DNA of 15,082 bases from CAVSWN01 sp046728115 (lineage in GTDB: Bacteria; Acidobacteriota; Vicinamibacteria; Vicinamibacterales; CAVVIG01): the NCBI GenBank assembly GCA_046728115.1, contig JBKPDW010000619.1, forward strand, positions 1 to 15,082, in the 5' to 3' direction. Positions 1 to 6,869 of this stretch are shown piece after piece (within the stretch, counting starts at the first letter, position 1; the number at the start of each line of letters is the position of its first letter). The notes beneath the pieces are model-generated. The model was given only the letters and a program-made list of their open reading frames with translations. It was not told the origin of the DNA and did no database searches. A program made the translations under genes and the position numbers.

Positions 1-353
1 CCCTGCATCCTGAGGGTCATTTCTCCAATCTCATCCAGAAAGATCGTGCCGTTGCTGGCGTATTCGAGCTTTCCAGGCTTATCGCGATACGCTCCGGTGA
101 AGCTGCCCTTGACGTGACCGAACAGCTCGGATTCGAGTAGCGTTTCAGGGATTCCTGCGCAGTTGACCGGTACGAACTCCGATCCTGCCCGAGGGCTCGT
201 CGCATAGATCGCACGCGCCACAATCTCCTTCCCGACCCCGCTTTCACCCGTGATCAGGACGCGAGTGTCGGAGCGCGCGACACGGTCGATTTCTGCCCGC
301 AGCTCGACAATTGCGGAACTGCTACCAATCAGGCTCGGACCGGGCTCTCGCAT
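1..353 (-). CDS. Sigma-54-dependent transcriptional activator, AAA+ domain (partial, 3' end outside window)
   Basis: This is the first 117 codons of a bacterial enhancer-binding protein; the rest lies beyond position 1. Such proteins use ATP hydrolysis to remodel sigma-54 RNA polymerase at -24/-12 promoters. Visible in order are Walker A GESGVGKE (about residues 39-46), NCAGIPETLLESELFGH, the sigma-54 contact loop as GSFTGA (Ser where GAFTGA is usual) and Walker B GTIFLDEIGEM. The ATG at 353 is preceded by GAGGGG (363-368, complement) with a 9-nt gap, and the AAA+ domain begins within ten residues, so there is no N-terminal receiver, GAF or PAS domain. It is a divergent paralogue of the gene at 689. 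The DNA-binding end is not seen, so the target is unknown. Family assignment is very secure. Confidence 0.93.
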   Translation of the reverse strand, partial: MREPGPSLIGSSSAIVELRAEIDRVARSDTRVLITGESGVGKEIVARAIYATSPRAGSEFVPVNCAGIPETLLESELFGHVKGSFTGAYRDKPGKLEYASNGTIFLDEIGEMTLRMQ

Positions 354-688
354 GCTTGTTTGCCCCTCTTGTTCCTTTTTTATGACTTTACTGCCGGCCG
401 TAGAAACAACACATCGTCAAATTGCAAGAAAGCCACCGATGCCTCGTTTAGTCAGCTCTGCATTTCTATTTTTCTGACTGGACGTGACTTAAGCAGGACT
501 CTGGCGATGTGGTGTCTGACGAGAGGCTCAAGAAGGTTCCGCCACAAGGGATTTTGTGACGCAGAATCCCACAGCGCGTTGACTTTTGCAGCGCAAAGAT
601 GACGATTAATGGTTTTACTTGGACACAAGAGTACTGTATTCTCGCCGACAAATTCTGACCCCATGAATGGCGGGACGGAGGGCTTTCG
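354..688. other. Intergenic regulatory gap between two divergent sigma-54 activator genes
   Basis: This 335-bp gap is more AT-rich than its surroundings and has no credible coding frame. It holds Shine-Dalgarno sequences for both flanking genes (GAGGGG 363-368 on the minus strand, GGAGGG 677-682 on the plus strand). It also contains overlapping inverted repeats at 543-558 (CACAA/TTGTG) and 548-570 (GGGATT/AATCCC), and a short palindrome TTTGC-AGC-GCAAA at 585-597. These could be activator-binding sites, but that is inference. A weak sigma-54-like promoter on the minus strand is listed separately. TTGACT (579-584) has no good -10 at normal spacing. Confidence 0.6.
424..439 (-). promoter_or_regulatory. 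Possible sigma-54 (-24/-12) promoter for the leftward activator gene
   Basis: Read on the minus strand, GG at 437-436 and GC at 425-424 are separated by exactly 10 nt, the spacing sigma-54 requires, and the -12 element is a full TTGCA. The -24 element keeps only the GG of TTGGCAC, so the match is weak. Transcription would begin near 412, giving a leader of about 60 nt before the ATG at 353. Low-confidence prediction. Confidence 0.22.
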
Positions 689-1816
689 ATGACTCCCACT
701 CGGGACGACTTGCAGTTTATCGGTCAGAGTGATGCCATCGAGCGCGTCCGCGCTGACATGGACTGTGCCGCGCGGTCCGACGCAAAAGTTCTGCTCACAG
801 GAGAAACGGGAGTTGGAAAGGATGTCGTCGCGCGAATGATTCATCAAGGCAGCGCGCGTGCATTCGCGCCCCTCGTGACGATCAATTGTGCGGGAGTCCC
901 GGACGCTCTTCTCGAGTCGGAGTTGTTCGGTCACGTGCGAGGCAGCTTCACTGGCGCATATCGTGACAAGGTAGGGCTACTCGAAACCGCGGCCAACGGC
1001 ACGGTGTTTCTCGACGAAGTCGGCGAGATGAGCACCCGAATGCAGACGGTTTTGCTGCGATTTCTCGAGACCGGCGAGATTCAGCGTATCGGCACAGCCC
1101 GCGGTCATACCCGCGTTGACGTGCGGCTGATTACAGCCACGAATCGTGAGCTCGCGACGCAGATCACATCAGGTGCGTTTCGCATGGATCTCTACTATCG
1201 GCTGAACGTCATCCGGCTGCATATTCCTCCCCTGCGAGAGCGGCGCACCGATATTCCGCTGCTGGTCGAACATTTTCTCGCGCTGTACAGTCGGCAGCAC
1301 AGGCTCGTCACGCCGCAAGTGACACCGGCAGCAATGGACACTCTCGTGTCGTATCGGTGGCCGGGCAACGTTCGAGAAATAAAGAATGTCCTCGAACGTC
1401 TCACGTTGAAGGCGCAGGGCCGGCCGGTTCGGCCGGTCGATCTTCCAACGGAATTGCTTCTTCCCGATAGTGGGGCCGCAGCGGATTCGGCGGCAGGCCA
1501 GCAGGTTTCGTTCGTGGAAGAACTCGCCTCGCGTCTGTTCGATCAACACGAATCGTTCTGGGCGTCAGTGTATCCGGCGTTCATGGCCCGCGATATCACT
1601 CGTGAGGATCTACGAAAGCTGCTGCGGATGGGGCTGGAGCGCAGCGGGGGGAGTTACAAAGTCCTCGTGCAGTTGTTCAATATGCATACGGACGACTACA
1701 AGCGATTTCTCGGGTTCCTCCGTAAGCACAACTGCCATTTGCCGTTTCATCGGTTTCGGTCTGCTTCCGGAACACCTTCACGCTTGCGCACGAGACGTGC
1801 GTCAGTGGGCGAGTGA
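689..1816 (+). CDS. Sigma-54-interacting transcriptional regulator, receiver-less, Fis-like C-terminus
   Basis: This is a complete 375-residue enhancer-binding protein. The AAA+ domain occupies roughly residues 8-255: Walker A GETGVGKD (38-45), sigma-54 loop GSFTGA (85-90, variant of GAFTGA), Walker B GTVFLDEVGEM (104-114), sensor I around TATNREL (149-155), arginine-finger region RMDLYYRL and sensor II WPGNVRE (224-230). After a short linker, residues 285-355 form a Fis-like helical DNA-binding region (RKLLRMGLERSGGSYK...). That region ends in FLRKHNCHLPF, unlike the textbook Fis helix-turn-helix. No N-terminal sensory domain exists, so activity may be set by expression, a partner protein or DNA sites. 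The ATG has GGAGGG with a 6-nt gap. It is transcribed away from its paralogue at 353 and converges on the creatininase-like gene. Function class is sure; regulon unknown. Confidence 0.95.
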   Translation: MTPTRDDLQFIGQSDAIERVRADMDCAARSDAKVLLTGETGVGKDVVARMIHQGSARAFAPLVTINCAGVPDALLESELFGHVRGSFTGAYRDKVGLLETAANGTVFLDEVGEMSTRMQTVLLRFLETGEIQRIGTARGHTRVDVRLITATNRELATQITSGAFRMDLYYRLNVIRLHIPPLRERRTDIPLLVEHFLALYSRQHRLVTPQVTPAAMDTLVSYRWPGNVREIKNVLERLTLKAQGRPVRPVDLPTELLLPDSGAAADSAAGQQVSFVEELASRLFDQHESFWASVYPAFMARDITREDLRKLLRMGLERSGGSYKVLVQLFNMHTDDYKRFLGFLRKHNCHLPFHRFRSASGTPSRLRTRRASVGE

Positions 1817-1864
1817 TTCCAGATCGTCGATGGCCTCGGTGACGAACCTGCGATGGGAAGCGTC

Positions 1865-3616
1865 TCACGCACCACCTCGTCGCCCTCGCTGCGGTGGATT
1901 CTTCAACAGCTTGTACTGATTGATGCCCGCGTTGACCTTGAACTCCACGCCCATTTTGCCGATCTCAGCGGTCGACTTCGCCGGGTCGCCCGAGACGCCG
2001 GAATCATGCGGTCCGCCCCACGGCTTGATCTGATCCTTCCGAACACCTGATGGACGAATGAACAGCATCTGCGACGTGTCGGAAATGCCCGCATGGCTGC
2101 CGACCGTGTCTTCGTCGTAGCCGTAGGCCGCCTCGAGCCACGCGCGGTAGTACACGCGGCCCGCCTCGTAGTAATCGGTGAGCGCGAACACCCTGGTGGG
2201 GGAGCCTTTCCACTCCTCATTCAGCTTGTTCGCGACCGCCGTCATGCCCCCCTGATTGGGACCGCTGTCGCCGATGAACAGAATGTCGGTGAACCCGTGG
2301 ACCTTGAGGCTGCGCGCTGCCGCATCGAGGATCGCATCGTAGGCGGGTGACGGGACGGAGATCGCGCCCGGAACCTGCCTGTCTGGATCGCCTTCGGGCA
2401 CGTACTGCAATACGGGAGCGACCAGCGCATTCTTCAGCCGGCGCGCCATCAAATTCGCGGTGTAGGCGACGACGTAGTTGTGCTTGCCGATGACCATGTG
2501 ATAGCCGTTTTTCTCGGTACCACCGGTCGGCACGATCACCGTGGTCTTGCCGGCTTTCATCGCGTCGCGCGTCTCTTCCCACGTCAGCTCGTCGATGAAC
2601 ACCGTGTCTGGCGCCTCGGTCGGCGTCTTCGATGGCGGCGCGGTGATCATCGTCGCGGCGATCGCACCAGGTTCCGCATTCGCTGCGGTGGCCTGACCAC
2701 GGCCGCCGCGCCCGCCGCCGCGTCCACCGCGACCGACTTCACCGGCGCCCGGCGCTTCGGACTGCTGGCGGGTGATCGTTCCGGACATGAGTCCTCTGAT
2801 CTGGGCGATCGCGTTATCCATCTTGATCTGGAGCAAGGCCTTACCGATTTCAGCCGTGGCTTTGCCCTGGTTGTTGCCGCTGACTCCGTTGTTCTCGTAA
2901 TCGTTGCCCGTCAATCGATTCCGGCGGATGTGCTTTGCGTTGACGAACAGCAGTTCAGACGTGTCGAGAATGTTCGCGTGGCCGCCGATCTGGTCGGCTG
3001 GGATGCCGACGTGCTGGCTGATCCACTTGTTCTGGTCGGCATGTCCCTTGGTGTAGTAGTCGTCAATCCAGAAGGCGCGCGCGTCCGTTCCCCTCCACAG
3101 CTCGTTCAGTCTGTCCGCGGCCGCATGCATGCCGTTGCGGTTTCCGCCCGATTCTCCGATCAGGAGAATCGCCTTGAAGCCGCCCGCTTTCAGGCTTCGG
3201 CCAGCATTTACCAGGAGGTCGGCGAATCGATCGTCGGGAAGCGTGATCGTGCCCGGCTTCGTCATGTGGCCGCCGGGGTTTTCCCAACTGCCTTCGGGCA
3301 CGTAGGTGACCACCGGCGCAACGAGCGTTCGGCCGATTGCTCGGGCAATTTTGTCGGCCGTGTGCTCCATCACGAACTTGTGCTCCCCATCGACCATGTG
3401 CGGGCCCTTTTGTTCGGTGCCCGCCGTCCCCAGGATCACGGTCGTGGTGCCTGCCTTGATGAGATCGCGGACCTCCGCCCATGTCAGATCCTCGAGCATC
3501 ACGGTATCGGGTGCCTTTCCCGCCGGCGCGGTGGGCGGCGCCGACGCCGGGCGTTGAGCGAAGGCGAAGGCGCCAAGCGTGACGAAGCAGGAGACCAGGA
3601 GCACAGGCCTTTTCAT
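1865..3616 (-). CDS. Exported tandem creatininase-family protein (two fused domains)
   Basis: This 583-residue protein has a signal peptide (MKRPVLLVSCFVTLGAFAFA, cleavage expected before QRPAS). It has two creatininase-like domains at about 35-275 and 335-570, repeating with a period of almost exactly 300 residues (APDTVM at 35, APDTVF at 335; LVAPVV at 98, LVAPVL at 398). A Gly/Arg-rich linker (about 294-308) joins them. The creatininase family comprises metal-dependent amidohydrolases. Fold-level marks remain: GTEQKGPH and GTEKNGYH for the usual ExHGPH, and HANILDTS/HAGISDTS for HAGxxETS. The second and third metal-ligand motifs are changed: His after Glu is Lys or Asn, Asp is His, and NGHGGN is GESGGN/GDSGPN. 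Activity therefore cannot be assumed. The start is set by the signal peptide; longer in-frame readings lack one. No Shine-Dalgarno precedes it. Substrate unknown. Confidence 0.88.
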   Translation of the reverse strand: MKRPVLLVSCFVTLGAFAFAQRPASAPPTAPAGKAPDTVMLEDLTWAEVRDLIKAGTTTVILGTAGTEQKGPHMVDGEHKFVMEHTADKIARAIGRTLVAPVVTYVPEGSWENPGGHMTKPGTITLPDDRFADLLVNAGRSLKAGGFKAILLIGESGGNRNGMHAAADRLNELWRGTDARAFWIDDYYTKGHADQNKWISQHVGIPADQIGGHANILDTSELLFVNAKHIRRNRLTGNDYENNGVSGNNQGKATAEIGKALLQIKMDNAIAQIRGLMSGTITRQQSEAPGAGEVGRGGRGGGRGGRGQATAANAEPGAIAATMITAPPSKTPTEAPDTVFIDELTWEETRDAMKAGKTTVIVPTGGTEKNGYHMVIGKHNYVVAYTANLMARRLKNALVAPVLQYVPEGDPDRQVPGAISVPSPAYDAILDAAARSLKVHGFTDILFIGDSGPNQGGMTAVANKLNEEWKGSPTRVFALTDYYEAGRVYYRAWLEAAYGYDEDTVGSHAGISDTSQMLFIRPSGVRKDQIKPWGGPHDSGVSGDPAKSTAEIGKMGVEFKVNAGINQYKLLKNPPQRGRRGGA

Positions 3617-3623
3617 GGCGCGG

Positions 3624-3629
3624 ATTATA
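3624..3629 (-). promoter_or_regulatory. -10 element (TATAAT) immediately upstream of the creatininase-like gene
   Basis: A perfect TATAAT on the minus strand ends 7 nt before the ATG at 3616, so transcription would begin at or within a base or two of the start codon (leaderless). The -35 hexamer at 17-nt spacing (ACCGCA) is poor. No ribosome-binding site is present, which agrees with leaderless initiation. Confidence 0.5.
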
Positions 3630-3634
3630 GAGCA

Positions 3635-3662
3635 GGGATTAGGGCCTGCGGTTGGGATGGGG
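3635..3662 (+). repeat. G-run cluster (possible G-quadruplex) upstream of the creatininase-like gene
   Basis: Four runs of three or more G on the plus strand (3635-3637, 3642-3644, 3654-3656, 3659-3662) are separated by 4, 9 and 2 nt. The motif GGGATTAGGG resembles the G-rich heptads at 10992-11026. It lies directly upstream of the TATAAT at 3629-3624, over the spacer and -35 region of that promoter. G-quadruplex formation is inferred from the pattern. Confidence 0.4.
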
Positions 3663-3680
3663 TTGAGGCGTGGAAGATCA

Positions 3681-3708
3681 AGAGGCTGACGCCTTGGCAT
3701 CAGCCTCT
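3681..3708 (-). terminator. Hairpin terminator after the small exported protein gene
   Basis: AGAGGCTGA (3681-3689) and TCAGCCTCT (3700-3708) form a perfect 9-bp stem, with a further GC/GC pairing possible inside the 10-nt loop. It lies 26 nt past the stop codon of the gene ending at 3734 on the minus strand. The bases after the stem are only moderately T-rich, so intrinsic termination is likely but not certain. Confidence 0.55.
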
Positions 3709-3733
3709 CGACACAACGAAGCGACGGAGAACG

Positions 3734-4240
3734 TTAAACGGGGAAGTACACCAGATAGTGGTTCCCGTTTCGATGAATCCACAGCCGCACGTAGTCGCCG
3801 CCCTTCAGCGTCTCGACCTTCGACGAGTTGTTGGCCGGGGGCGTGTCCTTCTGGACCTTTCCGATCTCCGCCTGCGGCACGATGATCACGACCTCCTTGC
3901 CGGCCACCTTACCGCCTCGCGAGAATTCGACCCATCGTTCCTTGGCCGGTGTCTGCCCCGGAGCCGCGGGCGAGACGGCGGACTGCGGGGTCAACGTCAC
4001 CTGATAGGTGCCGGCGGCCAGCGCTTGACCGTTTGCTTTCACGCCTTTCGGGAAATTCACCGCGCCGAGCTTCACTTCGCCTTCAGGGACCGCTGGCGCG
4101 GCCTCCGTCGGCGGCTGCTGATTGGGCGTCGCGTGGCCGGCACCCTGGTCCGGCTTGCCACCCCTAGCTCCTGTACCCTGCGCGTGGGCGCCGACGCCCA
4201 CCGCGCCGATCAATGCCCCGACGAGTATCAATCGCTTCAT
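3734..4240 (-). CDS. Small exported protein of unknown function
   Basis: I do not recognise a named family. The 168-residue product has a clear signal peptide (MKRLILVGALIGAVGVGAHA, cleavage before QGTGA) and no Cys that would make it a lipoprotein. A low-complexity Pro/Gly/Gln segment (about 22-55) follows. The rest looks like a compact beta-rich domain (about 56-168): VNFPKGVKANGQALAAGTYQ (61-80), WVEFSRGGK (103-111), KEVVIIVPQAEIG and a C-terminus ending WIHRNGNHYLVYFPV. The gene has a strong GGAGG ribosome-binding site (4247-4251 on the complement, 6-nt gap), a TATAAT at 4282-4277 and a hairpin after the stop, so it is probably its own transcription unit. The 251-bp gap between it and the DUF4097 gene separates it from the sigma-factor operon. 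It probably acts in the periplasm or outside the cell. Confidence 0.8.
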   Translation of the reverse strand: MKRLILVGALIGAVGVGAHAQGTGARGGKPDQGAGHATPNQQPPTEAAPAVPEGEVKLGAVNFPKGVKANGQALAAGTYQVTLTPQSAVSPAAPGQTPAKERWVEFSRGGKVAGKEVVIIVPQAEIGKVQKDTPPANNSSKVETLKGGDYVRLWIHRNGNHYLVYFPV

Positions 4241-4276
4241 TGCATGCCTCCGCTGAGCGGCTGAGCTGTTGACTCA

Positions 4277-4282
4277 ATTATA
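4277..4282 (-). promoter_or_regulatory. -10 element (TATAAT) for the small exported protein gene
   Basis: A perfect TATAAT on the minus strand would place the transcription start near 4270, leaving a leader of about 30 nt with the GGAGG site at 4251-4247. No convincing -35 is seen. The leader includes CCGCT-G-AGCGG (4250-4260), a symmetric site that touches the ribosome-binding site and could be an operator. Confidence 0.4.
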
Positions 4283-4491
4283 ACGAGGGAGCAAGGCCAA
4301 TGCCTGCCAGAAGCAGAGCGGGACGGCAGGGATTTGTCGAATTACGGGGCTTCTCGGGACTTCCGCTGTATTGAAATCCTGCGATCGCGCTGTCTTCGAA
4401 CTGTTCAGATAGAGGTCTGCGACACAGCGCAGGAGCGCGGTGGCTCCATGCCTCGCCCAACGCTCAGAGTCCTCATACTGCGACAACGACT

Positions 4492-5544
4492 CTAGCGCTT
4501 CGCGATGACGATGTCGCCGCTGAAGGTGCGGATCAACAGCGTTGCGCTGCCGTCGCCGAACACCCCGTGCGTCGCCCGGTTGAGGCCAGGTCGTCGCCGG
4601 TCGTTCTGACCGCTCGAGGAGCCCAACGTCAGCGGCAGGTCCGAGCGAATCGATCCGCTGAAGCTGTTGGCGGTGAGCTCGAACCCGACATCGGACGAAA
4701 GCGTGAGGCGAATGGAGCCCGAATGGGAATTGATCTCGTAACGGCCGCGATTGGTCAGCGCGCCGATGTACTCCACGCTGCCGCTCACCGATCGAACGCC
4801 GAGACGCTCGCACGTGACATCGGACAACGCTACGTCGCCGCTGACGGTTCCGAGTTCGAGCGATCGTGCCTTGAGGCCTTTGGCACGAACGGCGCCGCTC
4901 ACGCTCGAGGCGTTGAGTTCCGCGTCCGGCGAGGCATCCGTCAGATCGACATCACCCGACACCGACTTCGCCGACTGCAGCTTGGGTGTTGACGCCGTTG
5001 TGATGGTCCCGCTGATTGTTTCAGCGCGGACCGCGCCCTGCACGCTGGTCACTTTGACGTTGCCCGAGACCGAGTTCGCATCGACGCTGGCCGACGCGGG
5101 AACGATGACGGTGTAGTCGACGGAGACACGATCGTTGCGCCCCGTATGCTCGGTTTTCACGTCGACGCGGCCGGGCCGCTCGTCGACGAGGATGTGCACC
5201 GATGCCAGCTGGCCGCCGTCGCCGCGAGTCCGCTTCACGGCTTCGATCGATACCTCGTCGCCCGATCCGCCGGTGATGGTGATGTTGCCGGCGATGTTCG
5301 CGATGCTGAACCGTCCATCGCGTCCGATCCGCACCTTGCGTGAAAACCGTTCGGTCTGTTCGGCGCCCCGACCGCGGCCCTGGTAGCGCGAGGGGAACTC
5401 GACCCAGACGCGTTCTGGCAGCACGTCTTTCACGCGTTCACGGACGACGATCGTCGGAACGCGATCAGAGGGGTCTTGCGCCGCGGCAGGAATCGCCGCC
5501 GCTGCCAGTCCCACCGCTATGAGAAAACGCGAACGTCGCAGCAT
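4492..5544 (-). CDS. Exported DUF4097-type beta-repeat protein
   Basis: The 350-residue product begins with a signal peptide (MLRRSRFLIAVGLAAAAIPA, cleavage near AAA before QDPSD). From about residue 75 it is a regular beta-repeat marked by S-x-S-G-x-[VI] turns at about 158, 177, 194, 214, 234, 252, 273, 294 and 340. Most are spaced near 20 residues, the pattern of the DUF4097 putative adhesin family, which is thought to form a right-handed beta-solenoid. The ATG at 5544 was chosen over one 15 codons upstream because it starts the signal peptide. It also has GAGAGG nearby and lies one base past the stop of the anti-sigma gene. Coupling to an ECF sigma/anti-sigma pair suggests an envelope role or a part in sensing for that pair. 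The exact function of DUF4097 proteins is not established. Confidence 0.88.
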   Translation of the reverse strand: MLRRSRFLIAVGLAAAAIPAAAQDPSDRVPTIVVRERVKDVLPERVWVEFPSRYQGRGRGAEQTERFSRKVRIGRDGRFSIANIAGNITITGGSGDEVSIEAVKRTRGDGGQLASVHILVDERPGRVDVKTEHTGRNDRVSVDYTVIVPASASVDANSVSGNVKVTSVQGAVRAETISGTITTASTPKLQSAKSVSGDVDLTDASPDAELNASSVSGAVRAKGLKARSLELGTVSGDVALSDVTCERLGVRSVSGSVEYIGALTNRGRYEINSHSGSIRLTLSSDVGFELTANSFSGSIRSDLPLTLGSSSGQNDRRRPGLNRATHGVFGDGSATLLIRTFSGDIVIAKR

Positions 5545-5545
5545 G

Positions 5546-6271
5546 TCAGTTGCCTCTCTGTTTGAGACCCGAGACGATGCGTGCGGCACCGGCCTCGTTT
5601 CCTTTTCGCATTTCGTTGATCAGCGACACGGTGTCCTGGAGCAGCGCCACCTTCGCTTGGAAGTTCTCCAGCAGGCTCTGCTGCGCCGGTTCGCTCGTCG
5701 GCTGAGATCGGAGGGCCGCGCGGCTCTCGCTGATCGCCTGATCGATCACCGCCAGGTTTTTCTGCAGCGTGGCGGCCGTGTGCGGGTCGAACACGTTTTG
5801 CTCGGCGTTGGCGATCTGTTCGAGGCCTTTGATGGCCTTCTCGTAGTGATCCTCGGCCTCGCGCAGCTCTGATTCGACCAGTTGGGCGGAGGGTTCAACT
5901 GCCTGCGCTGAATCTGCCGGGGCCGTCGGTGTGGCCGGGACTCGCGTATCAGCTCCCCGCGGCGCGATTCGCATGCCGACCACCGTCGCCAGGACGATCG
6001 CAGCCGCCGCGCCGAGCCACAGATATGGCGCCGTACGTCTTTGCTGCGCGGGCGTCTTTTCCAGCCGGATCGCGCGCTCGAGCCGCGTCCACGACCGGAC
6101 CGGCGGTTCGCGGAGGTCGAGGCTTTTCGCGACGCTTTGGATCTCGCGGAGGTCGTCGACGAGGCTCCGGCATCGCGCGCACGACTGCAGGTGTTGCTCG
6201 ACGCCGGCACGCTCGCGCGGGTCCAGTTCCTCGTCGACGTAATCGTTGATGACGGTGTCGTTCGGATGCAT
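5546..6271 (-). CDS. Zinc-finger (zf-HC2) membrane anti-sigma factor
   Basis: This 241-residue protein has the anti-sigma zinc-binding motif H27-xxx-C31-xx-C34 in an N-terminal cytoplasmic domain (about 1-75). A single membrane span (about 83-100, WLGAAAAIVLATVVGM) and a 140-residue exported part follow. The exported part is rich in Glu, Gln and Ala and looks helical or coiled-coil (about 127-235). Such proteins hold the cognate ECF sigma factor at the membrane and release it on an envelope signal. The ATG directly follows the sigma-factor stop codon (TAG then ATG, no gap), and the DUF4097 gene begins one base after this stop, so the three are translationally coupled. The exported domain is not one I recognise, so the signal is unknown. 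The cytoplasmic domain assignment is secure. Confidence 0.92.
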   Translation of the reverse strand: MHPNDTVINDYVDEELDPRERAGVEQHLQSCARCRSLVDDLREIQSVAKSLDLREPPVRSWTRLERAIRLEKTPAQQRRTAPYLWLGAAAAIVLATVVGMRIAPRGADTRVPATPTAPADSAQAVEPSAQLVESELREAEDHYEKAIKGLEQIANAEQNVFDPHTAATLQKNLAVIDQAISESRAALRSQPTSEPAQQSLLENFQAKVALLQDTVSLINEMRKGNEAGAARIVSGLKQRGN

Positions 6272-6862
6272 CTACTTCTTCAGCAGCACGCGCAACTTCG
6301 CGCGCGCCTTGAACACCTGCGATTTCGATGTTCCTTCAGCAATGTCCATCAGGCGCGCGACTTCCTTGTGATCGAACCCTTCCACGTCGTGAAGAACGAA
6401 CGCCTCGCGGCAGCCATCCGGCAGCCGCTCGATCGCACGTTCCAGATCCATGCGCGCGATGGGCGTCTCGCGCGGCGCGACCGGTTCGAACGACGTTCCG
6501 GCGTTGAGCGTTTCGGTCAGCTTGTTCATCTTCGCCCGCCGGCTTCGCACGTAGTCGAGGCAATGGTTGACCGCCAGCCGATACAGCCAGGTGCCCACGG
6601 ACGCATCGCCCTTGAAGCTCTCGAGCTTCCGATAGACCTGCAGGAAGATTTCCTGCAGCAGGTCCTCGCCATCCTCGGCCGACCCGGCCATGCGGCTTGC
6701 CAGCGTGTAAATGCGCCCCGCATGGCGCCGGTAGAGCGTTTCGAACGCCTCGCTGTCTCCAGCCCGGGATCTTGCGACAATCTCGGCGTCGGCGACGTTC
6801 GCGGTCACCTTCATCTCTTTAGACGGGAAGGGGATTGGCCCGCGTTGCCTGGATGCGGTCAC
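6272..6862 (-). CDS. ECF-type RNA polymerase sigma factor (RpoE-like)
   Basis: This 196-residue (GTG start) or 180-residue (ATG at 6814) group 4 sigma factor directs RNA polymerase to stress promoters. Region 2 runs about 25-112, with DLLQEIFLQVYRKL (67-80) and WLYRLAVNHCLDYVRSRR (92-109). Region 4 runs about 139-196, with LERAIERLPDGCREAF and a helix-turn-helix GFDHKEVARLMDIAEGTSKS. Neither start has a Shine-Dalgarno sequence. The GTG at 6862 lies 7 nt after an ECF-like -10 and so fits a leaderless transcript, while the ATG would have a 49-nt leader. I give the longer form but cannot decide. It is immediately followed by its anti-sigma factor and the DUF4097 gene, and probably drives its own transcription from the promoter at 6870-6898. 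Confidence 0.94.
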   Translation of the reverse strand: MTASRQRGPIPFPSKEMKVTANVADAEIVARSRAGDSEAFETLYRRHAGRIYTLASRMAGSAEDGEDLLQEIFLQVYRKLESFKGDASVGTWLYRLAVNHCLDYVRSRRAKMNKLTETLNAGTSFEPVAPRETPIARMDLERAIERLPDGCREAFVLHDVEGFDHKEVARLMDIAEGTSKSQVFKARAKLRVLLKK

Positions 6863-6869
6863 GTTAGCA

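Noticed and set aside
452..934. 160-codon minus-strand frame spanning the activator gap
   Set aside because: It overlaps the 5' end of the well-supported activator gene at 689 in antisense and has no ribosome-binding site or motif.
2480..4264. 594-codon open frame on the plus strand
   Set aside because: It runs antisense through the creatininase-like gene and the small exported protein gene, has no family motifs, and is rich in Arg, His and Asp as expected of an antisense frame in high-GC DNA.
4278..4460. Small 60-codon frame in the 251-bp gap between the DUF4097 gene and the small exported protein gene
   Set aside because: It needs a TTG start without a ribosome-binding site, has no motif and would run up to the promoter of the next gene. 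I see nothing coding in this gap.
4466..4493. Possible terminator hairpin AGAGTC/GACTCT after the DUF4097 gene
   Set aside because: The stem is only 6 bp with a 16-nt loop, overlaps the stop codon and has no T-run, so it is too weak to list as a terminator.
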